Made by a program: the position numbers and the translations under genes. From positions 1 through 14,441 of the forward strand of contig WAQV01000073.1 of NCBI GenBank assembly GCA_015520065.1: a stretch of DNA of 14,441 bases. Reading direction: 5' to 3'. How positions within the stretch are numbered: the first letter of the stretch is position 1; each line of letters begins with the position of its first letter. Origin of the DNA: Candidatus Pacearchaeota archaeon. Lineage in GTDB: Archaea; Nanobdellota; Nanobdellia; Pacearchaeales; GW2011-AR1. Of this stretch, positions 14,060 through 14,441 are shown in pieces. The notes beneath the pieces were generated by a model. It did no database searches. It was not told the origin of the DNA and saw only the letters and a program-made list of their open reading frames with translations.

Positions 14060-14441
14060 TTATTTCTTTTTCTGTTTTTCTTTTTTACTATCTTTTTCTT
14101 TAGTTTCTTTTACCTCTTCTTTAGCTTTCTTTTTCTCCTCCTCAGACTCTTTGTTACTCTCTTTCTTATCCTTCACATTCTCGCTATCTTCCTTACTCTT
14201 TTCTCCTTTACTATCTTTCTCTTTATCTTTTTTACCTTCATCTTCCTTACCCTCTCCTTCCTCACCACTCAAAAACTCATCTATTGCCTTAACAATGCCA
14301 TCTTTATCTAAAACACTCTTAACTCTTTCACCTAACTCAGAATCAATCTCTTTTCCAATCCAGTCAGCAATATCATTCTTCTCGCTATTAACATGTCCTT
14401 TAAAGACATCATCATCAATTCCAGGCAGAACCTCTTTAAGC
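14060..14441 (-). CDS. DUF5752-like protein with KE-rich tail, truncated by the window edge
   Basis: An open frame runs from the right edge to a TAA at 14060-14062, giving 126 visible residues. The first part reads LKEVLPGIDDDVFKGHV, then NSEKNDIADWIGKEISDEL and ERVKSVLDKDGIVKAIDEFL. Its FxxHV and NDIAxWI pattern recalls the C-terminal part of DUF5752 proteins. From SGEEGEG (encoded just before 14270) the rest is a tail of about 70 residues made almost entirely of Lys, Glu, Asp and Ser. The true start lies outside the window. The in-frame TTG at 14272 is only a codon inside the gene. The family call rests on a short match, but the continuous frame with normal codons makes the gene itself likely. 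Confidence 0.65.
   Translation of the reverse strand, partial: LKEVLPGIDDDVFKGHVNSEKNDIADWIGKEIDSELGERVKSVLDKDGIVKAIDEFLSGEEGEGKEDEGKKDKEKDSKGEKSKEDSENVKDKKESNKESEEEKKKAKEEVKETKEKDSKKEKQKKK

Noticed and set aside
14270..14272. TTG codon as the start of a 70-residue KE-rich protein
   Set aside because: The frame is open upstream to the window edge with normal coding sequence, so the TTG is an internal codon of a truncated gene.
14030..14311. Plus-strand Phe/Leu-rich open frame resembling a membrane protein
   Set aside because: It is the antisense shadow of the Lys/Glu-rich tail. Purine-rich Lys/Glu codons read as Phe/Leu/Ser on the other strand.

Overview
The window is an AT-rich, gene-dense stretch of an archaeal genome. 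Three things support archaea: a translation initiation factor of the archaeal/eukaryal aIF5B type, archaeal type IV pilin N-termini, and TATA-box promoters placed about 24-27 nt before start codons (leaderless transcription). The small compact genes, the many exported proteins of unknown function and the DUF5667/DUF5752-like proteins suggest a DPANN-type lineage (Woesearchaeota/Pacearchaeota-like). That placement is an inference and cannot be settled from this window.

Layout. 91-1881: aIF5B. 1954-3540: two genes with type IV pilin N-termini, the second carrying a C-terminal LamG lectin-like domain. 3603-4799: a divergent enolase that ends 1 bp from a convergent, intron-less tRNA-Trp (4801-4871, minus). 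4948-6202 (minus): a two-gene operon of a helical protein with a UPF0175-like helix-turn-helix followed by a PIN nuclease, resembling an enlarged toxin-antitoxin pair. 6269-6655: an Fcf1-type PIN nuclease, divergent from that operon. 6663-7961 (minus): a secreted, highly charged DUF5667-type coiled-coil protein. It is divergent from 8076-9830, a sequon-rich membrane-anchored surface protein with Ig-like repeats. 9951-11777: a cobalamin-binding radical SAM enzyme. 11808-13544: a membrane protein with a large ectodomain between two membrane helices. 13569-14441 (minus): an operon of an edge-truncated, KE-tailed DUF5752-like protein and a small basic protein of unknown function.

Three themes run through the window: core information processing (aIF5B, tRNA-Trp, Fcf1-type PIN), a cell-surface group (two pilin-like proteins, the DUF5667 protein, the Ig-like protein, the two-helix ectodomain protein) and one metabolic step (enolase). 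The radical SAM enzyme lies between two surface-protein genes; its substrate is unknown. TATA spacing is regular enough to decide start codons: it supports internal Met starts at 6269 and 7961. The surface-protein gene at 8076 is the clear case of a short leader with a Shine-Dalgarno sequence. No CRISPR array, insertion sequence or rRNA was seen, and no gene-free stretch exceeds 300 bases.
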